DNA of 59,969 nt from Nemertoderma westbladi (taxonomy: Eukaryota; Xenacoelomorpha; Nemertodermatida; Nemertodermatidae): the NCBI GenBank assembly GCA_032718475.1, contig JAUCBJ010000208.1, positions 1 through 59,969 on the forward strand, read 5' to 3'. The translations under genes and the position numbers were made by a program. Below are positions 55,488 to 59,969 of this stretch, piece after piece (position 1 is the first letter of the stretch; each line of letters opens with the position of its first letter). The notes below the pieces were generated by a model. The model was not told where the DNA came from and ran no database searches. It was given only the letters and a program-made list of their open reading frames with translations.

Positions 55488-55853
55488 CTATTTCTTACGA
55501 ATTCGTACTTTACCTTGATTTATTATAGACAATCTAGTATTTTTCTCAAAAGTGACTGAGTCCCGCCATAATCTTAGCGAAATCAAAGCTGATATTCGAA
55601 AGTTCAATCCAAGCACAATTTTGTGCACATACTGTAGGTGCTGTGGGTGGATAACATTGTACAGGCAATCAAAGTTCAAAATTGTGTAAGAATGTCCCGT
55701 AGGGCCTACTTTACTTTGGAATGAGTCGAACCCAGTTAACTGTACCAAGACCTTCAAGCTCTTTGAGCTAATCTTCGACAGACCTGCAGACCGAGTGTGA
55801 CGTGTGGCGTCGAAGGTGTTCGCGGTATACAGAATGCCGGTACGCCGGGACAT
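55488..55853 (-). CDS. Unassigned 121-aa open frame (copy 1)
   Basis: Starts MSRRTGILYTANTFDATRHT and ends ...GKVRIRKK. It is mixed in composition and non-repetitive (LVQLTGFDSFQSKVGPTGH, FDCLYNVIHPQHLQYVHKI). I recognise no domain, signal peptide or membrane segment. An identical frame lies at 58314-58679. It may be a short exon, a transposon relic or chance; listed because it is the longest non-repeat frame in the duplicated unit. Confidence 0.2.
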   Translation of the reverse strand: MSRRTGILYTANTFDATRHTRSAGLSKISSKSLKVLVQLTGFDSFQSKVGPTGHSYTILNFDCLYNVIHPQHLQYVHKIVLGLNFRISALISLRLWRDSVTFEKNTRLSIINQGKVRIRKK

Positions 55854-55986
55854 TAATTTGATGGAACAGTTGGTCGCAATAGCAATGACTTAGTTACGGT
55901 CTGACCAGGTCTGGCGGTTGTATGGCAAAATATTTTTAATAACCATTGTACATTAAATACTAAAAAGTGTTATATATAAAAACGAT

Positions 55987-58812
55987 AAATGTGATAGAAC
56001 CATCGAAATTACAGAATTACTGTATAAGTAGGCCTAAATTAAATGGTGCTGGTCACCTCGTCGCACTGCCACTTCGCCGCAAGTCATCTCGCCGCAGATT
56101 ATGTGCGGCGAGGTGTCTTGCGGCGAGGTGTCTCACTGTGAATGCCATTTCGCCGCAAATTATCGGACACCTCGCCGCAAGTCAATATTAATCATTTATT
56201 TATATATTTACAGGGAAGCCTACTAAGCCTAGTTATGCTGTTATGGCATTGGACATTATTATAAGAAGAAATAAAATAATACGGTAAGGTGTGTTGTTCT
56301 ATTATAATTACTGTATTATTATAGATATACAGTGAGAGTATTTGAGTTACGTATTAGATTATAGTAAAACAGTCCTAATCGTTATGTTTGTCAAAAATGT
56401 TGATCAGTTGTTTAAAAGGCTTCATGGAAAACACGCAACGGCGCAACAGCTCTATAACCAATGGGCAGCATTGGCGCAAAAGCGCAACAACCCAGGTGTG
56501 ACGGGATCGGAGATCCCGACCGGGTAAATGTACTACGCGTCACCGTTCTGCCTTAGGGATGGTGCTAGCAGCTTGGCCGAGGCCGATGTAGGAAAACAAT
56601 GAGAGTTCGGTGTTGTCTCTTGATATTATAAATGATAGCACAATAATATGTGGCAGAAGTACAGATATGATGGATACCGGTATGCTGTACTGATGACGGT
56701 GAATAATTGTTACCGGTCTGCACTATACTGAATAACCAACTAATGTACCAATCCAAGAATCTGACATAATATATGATTGATACACTAAATATTGCTTCAC
56801 CTCCTACTCTAGGTTGGCCTCCTACCCAATGGATGCTTTCCTGTTCCCTATCACGTGCTTCCCTCCCCTCTATTGGCTAATATGCAACTTGTCACCCTGG
56901 CACTCTCTGGGAGTGTTTCCCCTCTGCTGCTAGCCTCTACTAGCTGTGTTCCCTCCGAGGTGGTTTGACCTCTAACCTTCCTTTGTGGCTTTGGGGCCTG
57001 TGCTACCCCCCCCCCCCCCAAATGTTGGTTGTGATACGAGATTAATATTGCTAATCTCGTATCTCCAACATATTGCTGAAAATGCCACTATCCCATTTTC
57101 TGGTGGGTAATGAGGCGGAATTGAATCCGCTTACACCAGGATTGGTTTATTCATTCAACTCGAATTCCATTGGCTTGTACATTCTGTTGCGTTCTATGGT
57201 ATTCCATTTCTGTAGCGCCGATGGCGCAAACGAGCAATAAATAAAGCAAGGTACTGTACGTTCTAAAAGGGATGCGACCTACAGTATAACAATCCTAGTA
57301 CCAATATGGAACTCATATCAACTCATCTTTCGACGCAATCAAAACTCATATGTATCCAAGCGGCCAGGGGAAACTCGACGCAAATAACGCCTGATTCTCC
57401 CAAAAATAACAGTGTAAACTGATTTATTTTTTTTAATAATAATAAACACCCCCTGTCGGGGTAAACGGTCATGACCGTAAAAGAGAAGAGAGAACACACC
57501 AAGAGGATAAGACAACGCAGGAAATATATAATATTAACAAACCAAGAGGAGAAGACAACGCAGTAATATACATATATATAGAGTCCAGTCCGATATACAT
57601 TTTATTGCCTACAATATACATCAGAGCGACGATGATGTAGATGTCTACAGTTTGTCGCTCACTGGCGTCATGTGGCATTACCGGCTGGCTCCTGGGTCTC
57701 TCGGGCTCGCTCCCCTCTTCTGGCCTCGACCCAAATATACCAATCTGCCCCCGGCAGATTCCGCTGACGGCGTCCTGGAGGCATCGCTTCCCGGGACTGG
57801 CCAACCCTCAGTCTCAGATTCTTTCTAAACTTTTGACAGGCATACTGTATACGTACAAAGTTTGGTTTAATTTCATCAATAAATGACCGAGTTATTAATT
57901 AGGCAATTAAGGACAACTCGTCAATGGTACCCATTCTCAATGTTAAAGATTTCGCTCACTTTGTTTGTCGCCTCACATTTTGCATCCACATTTTGGTTGT
58001 AAATACTTAGTTGCACTTTATTATCACTAATTGTCCGGAAATTACTGTTAGATTACGTGTACAGTATGTAAAAGACCATTTCGACTATAAAATTCGTTCA
58101 GGTCCCGTATTTTATCTAGCAATGTCCTATTCCTTACTACACAAACCACGCTATAAAAAATTAGCAATTTAGCATCAAATCGTCTGATATTTATTATTTT
58201 TATTCAAACTTAATAATACAGCATTATCATAAACATCAACTCAACACCCACCGTACTGTACACCTGCGCACAATTCGCTAAACTTTACAATTGAAATTAT
58301 AAATTAAATATAACTATTTCTTACGAATTCGTACTTTACCTTGATTTATTATAGACAATCTAGTATTTTTCTCAAAAGTGACTGAGTCCCGCCATAATCT
58401 TAGCGAAATCAAAGCTGATATTCGAAAGTTCAATCCAAGCACAATTTTGTGCACATACTGTAGGTGCTGTGGGTGGATAACATTGTACAGGCAATCAAAG
58501 TTCAAAATTGTGTAAGAATGTCCCGTAGGGCCTACTTTACTTTGGAATGAGTCGAACCCAGTTAACTGTACCAAGACCTTCAAGCTCTTTGAGCTAATCT
58601 TCGACAGACCTGCAGACCGAGTGTGACGTGTGGCGTCGAAGGTGTTCGCGGTATACAGAATGCCGGTACGCCGGGACATTAATTTGATGGAACAGTTGGT
58701 CGCAATAGCAATGACTTAGTTACGGTCTGACCAGGTCTGGCGGTTGTATGGCAAAATATTTTTAATAACCATTGTACATTAAATACTAAAAAGTGTTATA
58801 TATAAAAACGAT
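55987..58812. repeat. 2.83-kb tandem duplication, copy 2
   Basis: Direct copy of 53160-55986, one C shorter in the poly-C tract (14 C at 57006-57019). It carries the same phrase repeat (56052-56192), hairpin and unassigned frames (57469-57804, 58314-58679, both minus). Near-identity over 2.8 kb of non-coding DNA means either a very recent event or an assembly artefact (unmerged alleles). Confidence 0.9.
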
Positions 58813-59240
58813 AAATTTTTTATTCCGGTGTTTTGCAACAAGTAATATTGTTTCAGTAACATTTGATTATAAAGTTTATGACCGATCGGATTCAGAGTAC
58901 AGTATATGTTCTAGAACATTTTAAAAAATAGTAACAAAAACCACAGTAGCTGGTATAAAAAATTTTAGAGGAGGTGTGTCCAAAACGGCACTGGTCATAG
59001 TCTTAGTGCCAGTTATATTTCGGAGGAGTTTACATGATATATATGTAGGTGTATGTAGATAGATACATACAGAATACTTTTACAGTACGCCTAATAAGCC
59101 AACTAAAGGTCTTCTAATATCATATACGGATGATATACGATCACATACGGTCTTCTTATAACAGTTGTTAATAATAACGTGTCTAAATAATAACGATTGA
59201 ACGGAGTATCATTTGGTATTCCCACTAGCTAGTTCTAAAA
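58813..59240. other. 3' flank of the terminal gene
   Basis: AT-rich DNA downstream of the minus-strand gene at 59241. A minus-strand AATAAA lies near 58818-58823, ~420 bases past the stop. It is a possible poly-A signal and it sits exactly at the edge of duplication copy 2. Otherwise nothing is recognised. Confidence 0.35.
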
Positions 59241-59858
59241 CTAGTTCTGGAACAGTACTCCAAGTGCAACCATGGCTACCACCAGACCAATATGAATTAC
59301 ATTTCCAGGTGCCCCACCAATAAAGAATGAGCTACTCCAATTAACCTCACCATCGGCCCCGAAAGGATTATTACTCCATTTTGTATCGCATGCTCCATCA
59401 CAGCATTGAACCTGACAGGCTCCCATAGGATTCTCAAACTGTTCCTTCATAGAGGTTATAATACCCTCCATGACATCCACATAAGTGTTTCCTTCCTCTG
59501 CTTTATCTTCACCACCTTTCCCAGCACATTCTTTTTCAGTAACAGATTTACACACATCGGCAATCTCCTCAGGCATACACATAACATAATCCAAACTCAT
59601 GGCAATGTTGACATCGGCCTCCTTCACCTTCCCCCCTAATATTGTTGAAACTTCCATGCACTTCCCGCAATCGTCTTTATTAATCTTTGGTATGTCATCG
59701 GTGAGCAGTTTAATCATCTGTTCTTGCATTTCCTGCATTTTAGAATTGTCAGATTTCATTGCAAATGTTAAACCTTCTTCACAAGTTACGCCTCCACAAA
59801 CAGTGTGTAAGAAGTTCACACAAAGAGATAACACTATTATTATCTTGACATTATCCAT
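59241..59858 (-). CDS. Secreted, probably GPI-anchored cysteine-rich protein
   Basis: 205 aa in one exon. It has a clear N-terminal signal peptide (MDNVKIIIVLSLCVNFLHTVCGG, cleavage near residue 22). The mature part has about a dozen cysteines: an early pair of DDCGKCME type, then CMPEEIADVCKSV, KECAG, CQVQCCDGACD. An acidic Glu/Gly/Lys linker (AGKGGEDKAEEGNTY) follows, then a final hydrophobic segment (IHIGLVVAMVALGVLF) after a small-residue SSSFFIGGAPG stretch, the layout of a GPI-attachment signal. I do not recognise the family; spacing of the first cysteines and helical content recall saposin-like or similar small extracellular helical modules, but this is not established. Likely a cell-surface protein. 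The promoter side continues to the window's right edge. Confidence 0.75.
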   Translation of the reverse strand: MDNVKIIIVLSLCVNFLHTVCGGVTCEEGLTFAMKSDNSKMQEMQEQMIKLLTDDIPKINKDDCGKCMEVSTILGGKVKEADVNIAMSLDYVMCMPEEIADVCKSVTEKECAGKGGEDKAEEGNTYVDVMEGIITSMKEQFENPMGACQVQCCDGACDTKWSNNPFGADGEVNWSSSFFIGGAPGNVIHIGLVVAMVALGVLFQN

Positions 59859-59969
59859 TATTATGGTGATGTATGAAATTTCACTTCTTAAAAATTGTAA
59901 TATTAATTAAACAAATAAATTAATAAACAGTTTATAAGTATTGCTAATATTGTTTAATAACCAATACCT

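Larger units (their letters stand above)
53160..55986. repeat. 2.83-kb tandem duplication, copy 1
   Basis: The whole segment is repeated directly next to itself at 55987-58812. The offset is 2827 up to the poly-C run near 54179 and 2826 after it, a single-base difference (15 versus 14 C). No other difference was noticed. The breakpoints share AAAT (ctcAAATgtg on the left, gatAAATttt on the right), so microhomology could have mediated the event. Contents: a CGCCGCAA phrase repeat, a perfect 12-bp hairpin (54207-54218/54226-54237), a TC-rich tract, and open frames of 111 and 121 codons on the minus strand that I cannot assign. Confidence 0.9.

Overview
This is animal nuclear DNA, most likely from a marine invertebrate deuterostome. 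The reasons are five intact metazoan genes, very long AT-rich spacers, many fold-back and MITE-like repeats, LINE fragments, and frequent short words such as taggcctac and accggta that I associate with echinoderm-type genomes. The taxon is an inference. No prokaryotic operon, plasmid or phage is present.

Layout. A CTNNBL1 orthologue lies at 2.49-4.17 kb (-). REV3L, the catalytic subunit of DNA polymerase zeta, lies at 10.02-15.51 kb (+) in two long open stretches. An ABCC4/MRP4-type transporter (-) has its main exon at 20.62-24.48 kb and a short first exon at 36.70-36.90 kb. An HSDL1-type short-chain dehydrogenase lies at 46.61-47.72 kb (-). A small secreted, probably GPI-anchored cysteine-rich protein lies at 59.24-59.86 kb (-). 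They share no pathway (spliceosome, translesion synthesis, efflux, steroid/lipid oxidoreduction, cell surface). What links them is architecture: genes with many introns in vertebrates are here single-exon or two-exon, and the introns that remain are toward the 5' end.

The spacers hold the rest. There are fold-back elements at 4.3-5.9, 8.9-9.5, 36.2-36.5, 43.9-45.0 and 51.5-52.4 kb; the last is inserted inside a relic of the first family with a 9-bp target duplication. There are several LINE fragments, and a tRNA-like Pol III cassette at 38.9-39.0 kb. There are tandem arrays with 145-, 155-, ~48-, 21- and ~36-bp units, and short 'phrase' repeats that occur in both orientations. A near-perfect 2.83-kb tandem duplication lies at 53.16-58.81 kb.

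The most striking object is a 9.9-kb minisatellite (25.57-35.49 kb, 73-bp unit, about 136 copies) inside the 12.2-kb ABCC4 intron. Its unit is a piece of a LINE reverse-transcriptase gene, and the two halves of that gene still flank the array in the right order and orientation. The array keeps exact 73-bp register and contains block duplications of 9, 16 and 34 units.
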